Below are positions 1 to 6,696 of a stretch of DNA of 17,777 bases, piece by piece. Each line of letters opens with the position of its first letter. The first letter of the stretch is position 1. The stretch is from CAYJNO01 sp964371715 (GTDB taxonomy: Bacteria > Bacillota_I > Bacilli_A > Erysipelotrichales > Erysipelotrichaceae). The position numbers and the translations under genes are program-made. The notes below the pieces were generated by a model. The model worked only from the letters and a program-made list of their open reading frames with translations. It was not told the DNA's origin and did no database searches. Where the stretch lies: NCBI GenBank assembly GCA_964371715.1, contig CAYJNO010000032.1:1-17777 (forward strand), in the 5' to 3' direction.

Positions 1-61
1 ATTATTTCAAATGTATTAGATTTTAAATTAATCAATTCCATGATACTATTATTGTGCATAG

Positions 62-92
62 ATAATTTATTGGTCATAGACCAATAAATTAT
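62..92. promoter_or_regulatory. 31-bp perfect palindrome, possible operator
   Basis: Two perfect 14-base arms (62-75 and 79-92) surround the trinucleotide ATA, with the core TTGGTC-ATA-GACCAA. No T-run follows directly, so it is a poor intrinsic terminator by itself. The short odd-length centre resembles operators of TetR-type regulators, but no such gene is visible here; it may belong to a gene left of the window. It could also be the distal part of a double terminator with the hairpin at 98-151. The symmetry is certain, the function is not. Confidence 0.5.
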
Positions 93-97
93 AAAAT

Positions 98-151
98 AAA
101 AAGCGATATTGATAAATCCTTTTACTAGGATGGATCATCTATCGCTTTTTT
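98..151. terminator. Intrinsic terminator, probably bidirectional
   Basis: An 11-base outer stem (98-108 with 140-150, core AAAAAGCGATA/TATCGCTTTTT) is extended by inner pairings GAT/ATC and ATCC/GGAT around a TTTTACTA-type loop. It ends in a T-run on the plus strand and has a matching A-run on the other side. It probably ends transcription from a gene left of the window and insulates the small gene at 361. Confidence 0.8.
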
Positions 152-187
152 ATAAATATATAGACAAATAATTTAATATTTAACTGA

Positions 188-258
188 TTACCCCCGAAAG
201 TGCTAGGAAACTTTACAGATTAAATTTTGCCCCCGAAAGTCTCAGACCCCGAAAGAAC
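188..258. repeat. Cluster of three CCCCGAAAG repeats
   Basis: CCCCGAAAG occurs at about 192-200, 231-239 and 247-255. The first two copies share a longer core, CCCCCGAAAGT. These G/C-rich words stand out in very AT-rich DNA. Several short direct repeats near an end are typical of some insertion sequences (for example the IS21 family), so this may be the leftover end of a mobile element. No transposase fragment is visible, and the link to any family is inference. Confidence 0.5.
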
Positions 259-261
259 TTG

Positions 262-308
262 AATACCCAAGTTGGACACCCAATTTATAGGAGGTTCGTT
301 TTTTTTCA
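262..308 (+). mobile_element. Possible relict IS3-type terminal sequence
   Basis: The order of elements here (ACCCAA, TTGGACAC, AATT, a GG-rich patch, then a run of eight T) parallels the sequence at 17733-17777, which looks more clearly like an IS3-family left end. No transposase reading frame follows. It may be a decayed end or a solo fragment. A small 6-base hairpin (AACTTG 256-261 with CAAGTT 268-273) lies at its left edge. Low confidence. Confidence 0.25.
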
Positions 309-360
309 AACAAATAGTAAGCTTATTAGCATCTAATAGGTAGGAAGAGAGGAAATTATT

Positions 361-675
361 ATGAAAAAGTATATATTGTTATCAATTGTTGCAGTAATGA
401 TTGTAATTAGTATATTTATAATTAACAGTTCAAAAGAAACACAAAAAGAATATAAGTTCGAAGGTAAGATTATAGAGGTTAATGAAACAAATGTCGTTGT
501 GATTAATATAAAAGATGATCATAATTTAATTATGTTAGATGCTAAAGTAAGAGTAGCTATTAATGAAGATATTACATTTGAAATTAATGATATAATTGAA
601 GTTAGTCATGATGGAACAATAAAAGAGATTGATCCATTAGGTATTAATGAAATAAATATTAAGAAAATAAATTAA
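361..675 (+). CDS. Small membrane-anchored extracytoplasmic protein, unknown function
   Basis: A 104-residue protein. The N-terminus is KK plus a hydrophobic segment (about residues 4-22, ILLSIVAVMIVISIFII), followed by a polar domain of ~80 residues. No lipobox cysteine follows the hydrophobic stretch, so it is more likely a signal anchor than a lipoprotein. The soluble part alternates short beta-type stretches (FEGKIIEV, NVVVINI, VRVAIN, DIIEVSHDGTIKEI). This is a small barrel-like pattern reminiscent of DUF3221/YobA-type secreted proteins, a weak resemblance only. GAGAGG at 347-352 is well placed for the ATG. It is monocistronic: its TAA lies in the first bases of a strong terminator. Function is unknown. 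Confidence 0.7.
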   Translation: MKKYILLSIVAVMIVISIFIINSSKETQKEYKFEGKIIEVNETNVVVINIKDDHNLIMLDAKVRVAINEDITFEINDIIEVSHDGTIKEIDPLGINEINIKKIN

Positions 676-726
676 AAGCTATAACTGATATGTAACTAAT
701 AAGAGACAATATCAGTTATAGCTTTT
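674..726. terminator. Intrinsic terminator overlapping the stop codon
   Basis: Two perfect 18-base arms (674-691 and 709-726) pair around a 17-base loop. The outer part is AAAAGC/GCTTTT, so it can act in both directions. The left arm starts inside the TAA of the small gene at 361-675. It separates that gene from the exporter unit. Confidence 0.85.
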
Positions 727-756
727 AATGTTAATCAAATTATTAAATAATATTAT

Positions 757-784
757 TTGATGTATATCTAATATATGTTATAAT
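757..784 (+). promoter_or_regulatory. Promoter of the MFS/regulator unit
   Basis: A TTGATG -35 box (757-762) and a perfect TATAAT -10 box (779-784) are separated by 16 bases. TG at 776-777 adds an extended -10. The boxes are interleaved with the palindromes at 757-808, so a repressor bound there would block RNA polymerase. Confidence 0.75.
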
Positions 785-808
785 CAAATTAGATATACAT
801 CTAATTTG
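757..808. promoter_or_regulatory. Paired palindromic operator around the promoter
   Basis: A perfect palindrome lies at 785-808 (arms CAAATTAGAT and ATCTAATTTG, centre ATAC). A second, imperfect copy lies at 757-772 (TTTGAT-GTAT-ATCTAA pattern) over the -35 region. Together they form a 14-base inverted repeat (GATGTATATCTAAT 759-772 with ATTAGATATACATC 788-801) whose 15-base spacer contains the -10 box. This is the expected layout for autoregulation by the winged-helix protein at 2064-3149. That this protein is the binder is inferred from neighbourhood. Confidence 0.65.
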
Positions 809-827
809 TTGATGTGGGGGGTTGATA

Positions 828-2054
828 ATGATAAAAAAATATAAAGAATTATGGTCAGAAAAAAATTATTTACGCTTTATAAGTGCTAATGCAATCTCTA
901 AATTAGGAGAAAACATTGATAATGTTGCTTTTGCATGGTTAGTTTATGAGCTGACAAAAGATCCAATGTGGATTGCAATAATATTTACTGCATCACTATT
1001 ACCGATGGCATTATTACAATCTTTTACGGGAGTAATTGTTGAAAGAGTAAATAAAAAAAGACTAATAGTACTTTGTGATGTAGCTGGGTTTTTAACTATT
1101 GGTTCATTAGTTATATTTTATTATAACGAAAGCTTAACTCCAATAATTCTATTGGTTATTACACTATTAAATGCTCTAATAGAAACAATCAGAATTCCAG
1201 CTGGGTTATCAGTAGTACCAAAAATATTGAACAATGAAAAATATGAATTAGGTCAAGCATTGAATAATAGTTTCGGTCAAATTACTAATGCATTAGGAGT
1301 AGCGTTAGCTGGAGTAATATTATCAATATTTGGGATTGAATTTGCCTTTATTATAGATGCTGTAACATTCTTAATATCTGCATTAATCATTGGTACAATA
1401 AAATATCATCATGAAAAAACAGAAGTAAAAAAGAATAATTTTCTAAATGAATATGTTGACGGAATAAAAACAATGATTAAATCCAAAAAAGTGATGGTAT
1501 TAGCATATATTGCATGTAGTATTAACTTTTTTTCAATGGCAATGAATATATATAATGCAATATTTGTTGGTGAAAATTTAAAATTAACTGTAGGATTCTA
1601 TAGTGCCATATCAGTCATATTTACATGTTCAATGATAATAGGTAGCCTCAGTGCACCATTTATTTTAACTAAAATAAAAGAGTATAAAGTAGTTAGTATA
1701 ACACTATTATCAACAGTAATATTATATCTTGGCTTTGTGTTGGCTCAATATTTTGAATATACTATCATAAAACTTTTAATAACATGCTTTAGTGCTATGT
1801 TTTATGGAATTACAAATGGTATAGTAGGTGTCTGGTTAACTGTGTACTTTTATAGAATTGTCCCTGAAGCATATCTTGCAAGAATTGCCGGAGGATTTAA
1901 TTCATTTAGTGCAATAGTATCGATAGTAGCATCAATGATAATTACAAATATGTCACTCATATTAAGTATAAGTAATATTTATTTAATATTTGGGATCTTA
2001 TCTTTTGGTACATTAGTTATAATAATATCAAATAAAAATAAAATATTTGATTAG
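828..2054 (+). CDS. MFS efflux-type transporter
   Basis: A 408-residue integral membrane protein with about 12 hydrophobic helices, the usual size for a major facilitator drug/solute exporter. The loop after helix 2 has the MFS signature GVIVERVNKKR (residues 68-78, form GxxxxRxxKR). The N-terminus (LWSEKNYLRFISANAISKLG) resembles the MFS_3/EntS- and Mef-like exporters, which use the proton gradient. Start choice: GGGGGG at 816-821 lies 6 bases before the ATG at 828; an in-frame TTG at 822 would touch that site, so ATG is preferred. Nine bases separate it from the downstream regulator gene, so the two are one operon behind an operator-covered promoter. This fits an inducible efflux pump; its substrate cannot be read from the sequence. 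Confidence 0.85.
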   Translation: MIKKYKELWSEKNYLRFISANAISKLGENIDNVAFAWLVYELTKDPMWIAIIFTASLLPMALLQSFTGVIVERVNKKRLIVLCDVAGFLTIGSLVIFYYNESLTPIILLVITLLNALIETIRIPAGLSVVPKILNNEKYELGQALNNSFGQITNALGVALAGVILSIFGIEFAFIIDAVTFLISALIIGTIKYHHEKTEVKKNNFLNEYVDGIKTMIKSKKVMVLAYIACSINFFSMAMNIYNAIFVGENLKLTVGFYSAISVIFTCSMIIGSLSAPFILTKIKEYKVVSITLLSTVILYLGFVLAQYFEYTIIKLLITCFSAMFYGITNGIVGVWLTVYFYRIVPEAYLARIAGGFNSFSAIVSIVASMIITNMSLILSISNIYLIFGILSFGTLVIIISNKNKIFD

Positions 2055-2063
2055 GAGAATAAC

Positions 2064-3149
2064 ATGGAAAAAATTTTAAATTGTATAAATGAAAATAAAA
2101 ACTTTGAAGTAACGTTGTTTTTGGAGCGTATGGTAAATAATTCCACTGCCAAAGCAGCAGAGTGGGCTAAATCATTTAATAATAAAAATGGTGTTGAAAA
2201 AAAAATTGCTGATAAACTGTTAGATGATTCAAAAAGAATGGATAATTATTTTGAGACAGTTTACAAAAAAATAAAAATTAATAATGAGGAACTAGAGTTC
2301 TATTACAAAACAATTATAGAAACTGATCTCGAGTATCATCAAGTCGGTATAAGCTCACTATTATTAATTCATTTCCCAATTTATAAAAGAATATTGAATA
2401 GAGGTAGTGATGAAATAATATATACTTTGATTAATGATTGCCTTGAATATAATGGAGATATCTTAGTCGAATTCATTTCACAAAAGAATGTAATAAGTGA
2501 TTTAGCAACTTTTATAAGGGCAATTGATACATATAATATTAGTGAAGAAGTAAAATTGAAGCTAATTAGAGTAGCTACAAACTTTGAAAAACATATTGAA
2601 AGACTTAGTGAATTTGTTGAACTGGTAACTGTAGAATTAATCAATAATATAGATATGATCAGTGATATTATTAATGAAAATATGATGATAATAGAAAACA
2701 CTATCAATAATGCTAGTAAAGAAGAATTATCTGCAATTTTATATATGGATTATAATAGTATTGAAAATGTTTATTATTCTCTAGTTGCTTATAATGCAAT
2801 TTATTTCAATAATGTTGATAATAAACTAGGTGTAGGATTATTTGTAATTAAAGTTAGTAGCTTAAGAAAAAAAGAAACATCATATGAAGAACTTAAGACT
2901 ATATTAAAAAATTTAGGGGAAGCACGTAAATTTGAAATTGTACAAACATTAATGAATAAACCACATAATGGGAAAGAACTAGCAAAAATACTAAATTTAA
3001 CACCTGCTACAATTTCACATCATATTACAAACTTAATTAGTTCAAATATCATATCGCTTGTAGTAAAAGATAATAATAATGTTTATATCGTGAATAAAAA
3101 ATATTTAAAAGAAAATATAGCTTTATTAAATAATTTACTTGCAGAGTAA
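2064..3149 (+). CDS. ArsR-type winged-helix regulator with long unknown N-terminal domain
   Basis: A 361-residue cytoplasmic protein. Residues ~285-350 form an ArsR-type winged helix: EARKFEIVQTL, then NGKELAKILNL, a recognition helix TPATISHHITNL (313-324), and a wing near VVKDNNNVYIV. Classical ArsR repressors are only ~100 residues. The first ~280 residues here are predicted mostly helical, rich in N, I and E, and I do not recognise the fold; they are probably the sensor. No CxC or obvious metal site is visible near the DNA-binding helix. AGGAG overlapping the upstream TAG stop gives tight coupling to the transporter gene. It most likely represses its own operon through the palindromes at 757-808 and is released by the compound the pump exports. 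Role inferred; DNA-binding fold clear. Confidence 0.8.
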   Translation: MEKILNCINENKNFEVTLFLERMVNNSTAKAAEWAKSFNNKNGVEKKIADKLLDDSKRMDNYFETVYKKIKINNEELEFYYKTIIETDLEYHQVGISSLLLIHFPIYKRILNRGSDEIIYTLINDCLEYNGDILVEFISQKNVISDLATFIRAIDTYNISEEVKLKLIRVATNFEKHIERLSEFVELVTVELINNIDMISDIINENMMIIENTINNASKEELSAILYMDYNSIENVYYSLVAYNAIYFNNVDNKLGVGLFVIKVSSLRKKETSYEELKTILKNLGEARKFEIVQTLMNKPHNGKELAKILNLTPATISHHITNLISSNIISLVVKDNNNVYIVNKKYLKENIALLNNLLAE

Positions 3150-3172
3150 GTGTTTACATATAAATATAACTT

Positions 3173-3203
3173 TTGGATAATTCTATTGATTATATGATAT
3201 GAT
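3173..3203 (+). promoter_or_regulatory. Possible promoter of the GltD-like gene
   Basis: TTGGAT (3173-3178) and TATGAT (3198-3203) are separated by 19 bases, longer than ideal. A second TATGAT at 3193-3198 would leave only 14. No terminator was seen after the regulator gene ending at 3149, so read-through from upstream is also possible. Confidence 0.4.
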
Positions 3204-3233
3204 AGATAATGTTGAAAATCTAAAGGAGTAAAT

Positions 3234-4466
3234 ATGATTAAAGATATTGCAAATAAATGCTTAAAATGTAAAAATGCTCGATGTCAAAATGCGTGTCCTA
3301 TTAGTACACCGATAGCTGAAATATTGAAGTTAGTAGCAAATGATGAAATTGATAAGGCCCAAGAAATGTTATTTGAAAACAATCCGTTTTCAGCTGTGTG
3401 TGGTGTTATTTGTGATCACCATAAACAATGTTATGGCAATTGTATTTTGAATGCTAAAAATGACCCAGTACCTTTTTATAAAGTAGAACAAGAACTATCA
3501 AGTAAATACCTCAAAAATCTAAAATTATCAATGAAAGCAAGTAATGGAAAAAGGGTTGCGGTAGTAGGTGGTGGTCCTGCTGGAATGAGTATAGCTTTAC
3601 TACTTGCAAAAGAAGGGTATAAAGTTACAATATTTGATGGTCATGAAAAATTATGTGGTGTTTTAAGATATGGTATCCCACAAATGCGATTATCAAGAGA
3701 GATTATTGATGATATGGAAACATTATGTATTAACTCTAATATTCAAATTCGAAGAAATATGTTAATTGGACCAGTTATCAGTGTTGATGACTTATTAGAA
3801 GATGCATATGATGCTGTATTTATTGGAACAGGTGTTTGGAATCCAAAGAAACTATCAATCAAAGGAGAAACACTAGGGCATGTACACTATGCTATAGATT
3901 ACTTAAAAAATCCTAGTGCTTTTAATCTCAATAAAAAAGTTCTTGTAATTGGAGCTGGTAATGTTGCAATGGATGCAGCAAGATCAGCAAAGTTAAATGG
4001 TAGTGATGTTTATGTTTATTATCGTAAAGGTTTTGAAGAAATGACAGCTTCATTACAAGAGATACAAGATGCAAAAGATGATGGAGTAAATTTTGAATTA
4101 TTTAAATCACCAATAGAAATAACTGAAGATGGTGTTATTTTCGCAAACTCTGAAAATATTGTAGATGAAAATGGACATGTCATGACTAAAGTAATTGAAG
4201 ACTCTAATCATTTAGTTGAATGTGATTCTGTTATTATCGCAATTAGTCAAATTGCAAGAAGAAATATTGTATCAACAACAAAAGAATTACAAATGACAAA
4301 ATTTGGCTTATTAATGAGTGATGAAGAAGGTAATACTACAAAAGATGGTGTATTTGCAAGCGGTGATGTAGTAAGTGGTAGTAAAACAGTAGTTGAAGCA
4401 ATAGCACAATCTAAAATAGTAGCAAAAACAATTATGGAATACTTAGAAAATAAAAAAGTTGATTAA
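3234..4466 (+). CDS. GltD-like NAD(P)H:FAD oxidoreductase with two Fe-S clusters
   Basis: A 410-residue soluble flavoprotein of the glutamate synthase small-subunit/NfnB-like family. The N-terminal Fe-S domain has eight cysteines: C9, C12, C17, C21 and C56, C60, C66, C70, as expected for two [4Fe-4S] clusters. The FAD fold begins at VAVVGGGPAG (108-117). The NAD(P)-binding fold begins at VLVIGAGNVAMD (236-247). The C-terminal FAD motif GVFASGDVVSGSKTVVEA lies at 372-389. Such modules pass electrons between NAD(P)H and an iron-sulfur or flavin partner. No large GltB subunit is nearby, so it is probably not a glutamate synthase; it may serve a ferredoxin-dependent or unknown partner. AAAGGAG precedes the ATG. 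It converges on the flavin/ferredoxin gene at 4477. The general class is secure, the physiological reaction is not. Confidence 0.85.
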   Translation: MIKDIANKCLKCKNARCQNACPISTPIAEILKLVANDEIDKAQEMLFENNPFSAVCGVICDHHKQCYGNCILNAKNDPVPFYKVEQELSSKYLKNLKLSMKASNGKRVAVVGGGPAGMSIALLLAKEGYKVTIFDGHEKLCGVLRYGIPQMRLSREIIDDMETLCINSNIQIRRNMLIGPVISVDDLLEDAYDAVFIGTGVWNPKKLSIKGETLGHVHYAIDYLKNPSAFNLNKKVLVIGAGNVAMDAARSAKLNGSDVYVYYRKGFEEMTASLQEIQDAKDDGVNFELFKSPIEITEDGVIFANSENIVDENGHVMTKVIEDSNHLVECDSVIIAISQIARRNIVSTTKELQMTKFGLLMSDEEGNTTKDGVFASGDVVSGSKTVVEAIAQSKIVAKTIMEYLENKKVD

Positions 4467-4478
4467 TTCAACTTTTTT
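4452..4478. terminator. Bidirectional terminator shared by convergent genes
   Basis: Arms AAAAAAGTTGA (4452-4462) and TCAACTTTTTT (4468-4478) are perfect complements around the loop TTAAT. The plus-strand stop codon lies in the loop and the minus-strand stop overlaps the right arm. Only 10 bases separate the two genes, so one hairpin serves both. Confidence 0.85.
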
Positions 4479-5142
4479 ATTTTGCATATGATATTGCTTT
4501 AACTGGGCAACTGATATAGCAATCACCACATTCATCACATCGATTAACATTTATAGAATAAAGATTATTATTATAATTAATTGCACTAAAACTACATTTT
4601 TTATGACAAATACCACATGAAATACATGCTTCAGGATTAATCTTTAAGCCGCGTAATCTTTCATGAGTATTGTAAGAAAAATATGTTCTTTCTAATTTAT
4701 GTTCACGATTCTCTAATTCAAAATCATAGTCAAAAATATCACCATAACCTTGGTTAATACAAAAGACAACCATTGCAGGATATTTTTCATAATCCTTAAA
4801 ACAAAGATCAAATATAGGATTATTTTTTGCTCTTAAATCATCATAATTAACTAAATTTACTCTGCCAGATAGTCTAATTGCATATCCATTCTCAAATAAA
4901 GGTAGTCCACTTTCATCATGTGATGCTTGTGTTTTTGCACATAGACCTGAAATTGCTACTTTATTGTTATTAATAAGATGATGATAAAAACTTTTAGTAT
5001 ACATAGTCATAAAGTATATTCCATCATCATCATAACCTCTTAAGTGAGCAATTCTTGATTCTATTTCATTTTCTTCATTTAATGTTGCAAATGATAAGCA
5101 ACCAATTTTATCAAATTTTTCATATATTTCTTTTATTTTCAT
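4477..5142 (-). CDS. Pyridoxamine 5'-phosphate oxidase-like flavoprotein fused to a 2[4Fe-4S] ferredoxin
   Basis: A 221-residue soluble protein. Residues ~1-150 match the PNPOx-like split-barrel flavin-binding fold (GCLSFATLNEENEIESRIAHLRG, YFMTMYTKSFYHHL and RLSGRVNLV regions). This fold usually binds FMN or F420. Residues ~165-215 form a ferredoxin domain with two CxxCxxCxxxC motifs: C173, C176, C179, C183 and C202, C205, C208, C212. The fusion could pass electrons between the flavin site and a low-potential carrier or partner enzyme; the substrate is unknown. AGGTGA precedes the ATG. The gene faces the GltD-like reductase, an attractive but unproven partner. No signal peptide. Domain assignment is good; the reaction is open. 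Confidence 0.8.
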   Translation of the reverse strand: MKIKEIYEKFDKIGCLSFATLNEENEIESRIAHLRGYDDDGIYFMTMYTKSFYHHLINNNKVAISGLCAKTQASHDESGLPLFENGYAIRLSGRVNLVNYDDLRAKNNPIFDLCFKDYEKYPAMVVFCINQGYGDIFDYDFELENREHKLERTYFSYNTHERLRGLKINPEACISCGICHKKCSFSAINYNNNLYSINVNRCDECGDCYISCPVKAISYAK

Positions 5143-5210
5143 AAGTCACCTCTATTTTTAGTTTAACACTCTACTCTTATATAAGCTATTAAAGTATCTT
5201 GGATTTTAAT

Positions 5211-5234
5211 TATGACACAAATCATATGTGACAA
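5211..5234. promoter_or_regulatory. Candidate MtlR operator upstream of the hexitol operon
   Basis: Half-sites ATGACACA (5212-5219) and TGTGACAA (5227-5234) are separated by 7 bases. The core CACAAATCATATGTG (5216-5230) is a near-perfect palindrome. The half-sites match the published Bacillus MtlR box as I recall it (TTGNCACA and TGTGNCAA), though I recall a shorter spacer of about 4. The centre lies roughly 64 bases before the expected transcription start, a usual distance for an activator. The MtlR gene is in the operon. Confidence 0.6.
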
Positions 5235-5251
5235 ACTTAAATTTCAAAAGA

Positions 5252-5280
5252 TTGATTAAAGTCTAATATGAAAATATACT
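5252..5280 (+). promoter_or_regulatory. Promoter of the hexitol PTS operon
   Basis: TTGATT (5252-5257) and TATACT (5275-5280) are separated by exactly 17 bases. The candidate MtlR operator lies just upstream. No clear catabolite-repression (cre) site was found. Confidence 0.7.
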
Positions 5281-5309
5281 AAAAATATAAAAGACATGAG
5301 GAGGTCATA

Positions 5310-6683
5310 ATGAAAGAATCAATTCAAAGGTTTGGTCGTTTCTTAAGTGCAATGGTTATGCCAAATATTGGGGCATTTATTGCCTGGGGATTAGTTACAG
5401 CACTGTTTATTCCAGATGGATGGTTGCCAAATGAACAGTTAGCAACAATGGTTTCACCAATGTTAACATATTTATTACCATTACTAGTTGGTTATACTGG
5501 TGGTAATATGGTTTATGGAAAAAGAGGAGCTGTTGTTGGTGCCATTGGTTGTTTTGGTGTAATAGTTGGAGCACCTATTGCGATGTTTATAGGTTGTATG
5601 GCGATGGGACCATTTGCCGCATTTATAATTAAAAAAATTGATCAAGTATTTTTAAGTAAAATACCATCAGGATTTGAGATGTTATGGAATAATTTCTCAG
5701 CAGGAATTATAGGGACTATCTTAGCAATTATAGGGTTATTAGTGATTAATCCATTTACTTTATTCTTAACAAATGGATTAGCAGCAGGTGTTGAAGTATT
5801 AGTAAATAATGGATTGTTACCATTAACTTCAATCTTTGTAGAACCAGCAAAAGTATTATTCTTAAATAATGCAATTAATCATGGTATCTTTACACCACTT
5901 GGTAGTGCAGAAGTATTGGAAGCAGGAAAATCAATATTCTATTTAATTGAAGCTAATCCAGGACCAGGGCTTGGTTTATTACTTGCATATATGTTTTTTG
6001 GAAAAGGGATGGCAAGGTCTAGTGCATCTGGAGCTGCAATAATTCATTTCTTCGGTGGTATTCATGAAATCTATTTCCCATTTGTATTAATGAATCCATT
6101 TACAATTATTGCCTTAATTTGCGGAGGAGCAAGTGGAGTATTTATTAATGTGTTATTTGATTCAGGATTAACATCGGCTGCAAGTCCTGGTAGTATATTA
6201 GCAATAATTCCATTAATCGAAAGAAATAGTTATGTTGGTGTATTATTAAGTATATTAATTTCGGCAATCGTAACATTTGTTATTGCTGCAATAATTATTA
6301 AATTTACAAAAGATAATGGAAAAGATTTAGATGAAGCAACAGATGAAGTTAAAAAATTAAAAGGGAATAAAGAAGATAAAAAAGAAGAAGCAACAACTAC
6401 AAGTAATATTACGAAAATAACATTTGCTTGTGATGCCGGTATGGGATCAAGTGCAATGGGTGCTTCAATTCTTAGAAAAAAATTTAAGGAAGCTAACATT
6501 AATGTTGAAGTAAATAACTGTGCAATTGATGTTTTACCAAGTGATACTCAATGTGTTGTTACACAACATTCATTTGAACAAAGAGTTAATGATCGAGTTC
6601 CAAATGCAAAAGTATATACAATTCAAAACTTTATGGCTAGTAAAGAATATGATAGAATTATAGAAGAGTTTAGTTCAAAATAA
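5310..6683 (+). CDS. mtlA: Mannitol-type PTS enzyme IICB
   Basis: A 457-residue membrane permease that imports and phosphorylates a hexitol, most likely mannitol to mannitol 1-phosphate. Residues ~1-335 are the hydrophobic IIC channel, with the family motifs LNNAINHGIFTPLG (185-198) and GGIHEIYFP (249-257). The latter holds the conserved GIHE sequence implicated in sugar binding. A charged linker (~340-362) leads to the IIB domain, TFACDAGMGSSAMGA (371-385), with phosphocysteine C374. There is no fused IIA, which is separate at 8703, as in Bacillus. GAGGAGG at 5298-5304 precedes the ATG. First gene of the operon, 13 bases before mtlR. Mannitol is the best guess; another hexitol cannot be excluded from sequence alone. 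Confidence 0.9.
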   Translation: MKESIQRFGRFLSAMVMPNIGAFIAWGLVTALFIPDGWLPNEQLATMVSPMLTYLLPLLVGYTGGNMVYGKRGAVVGAIGCFGVIVGAPIAMFIGCMAMGPFAAFIIKKIDQVFLSKIPSGFEMLWNNFSAGIIGTILAIIGLLVINPFTLFLTNGLAAGVEVLVNNGLLPLTSIFVEPAKVLFLNNAINHGIFTPLGSAEVLEAGKSIFYLIEANPGPGLGLLLAYMFFGKGMARSSASGAAIIHFFGGIHEIYFPFVLMNPFTIIALICGGASGVFINVLFDSGLTSAASPGSILAIIPLIERNSYVGVLLSILISAIVTFVIAAIIIKFTKDNGKDLDEATDEVKKLKGNKEDKKEEATTTSNITKITFACDAGMGSSAMGASILRKKFKEANINVEVNNCAIDVLPSDTQCVVTQHSFEQRVNDRVPNAKVYTIQNFMASKEYDRIIEEFSSK

Positions 6684-6696
6684 AGAGGTAAATAAT

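Larger units (their letters stand above)
1..360. other. Gene-free left edge
   Basis: No convincing coding sequence lies here on either strand. The stretch holds the palindrome, terminator, CCCCGAAAG repeats and IS-like sequence listed separately. It also holds a short leader hairpin (322-329 with 333-340, core TATTAG-CAT-CTAATA) just before the ribosome binding site of the gene at 361. No clear promoter was found for that gene. Confidence 0.6.

Noticed and set aside
188..258. CCCCGAAAG repeats as a CRISPR array
   Set aside because: Repeats are only about 9-11 bases, spacing is uneven, and no cas genes are present.
822..827. TTG as start codon of the MFS gene
   Set aside because: The GGGGGG ribosome binding site would touch the start. 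ATG at 828 has proper spacing.
2381..2707. Minus-strand open frame opposite the ArsR-type gene
   Set aside because: It lies wholly inside a well-supported gene, has low-complexity I/S/L-rich composition and no ribosome binding site or family likeness.
3234..4466. Glutamate synthase small subunit proper
   Set aside because: No large GltB subunit is nearby, so only the reductase class is claimed.
5143..5309. Catabolite-repression cre site before the hexitol operon
   Set aside because: No convincing TGNNANCGNTNNCA-like match was found; the symmetrical element there fits MtlR half-sites better.
5143..5309. Riboswitch, T-box or antiterminator leader before the PTS genes
   Set aside because: There is no terminator/antiterminator pair between the promoter and the start; the leader is only about 25 bases.
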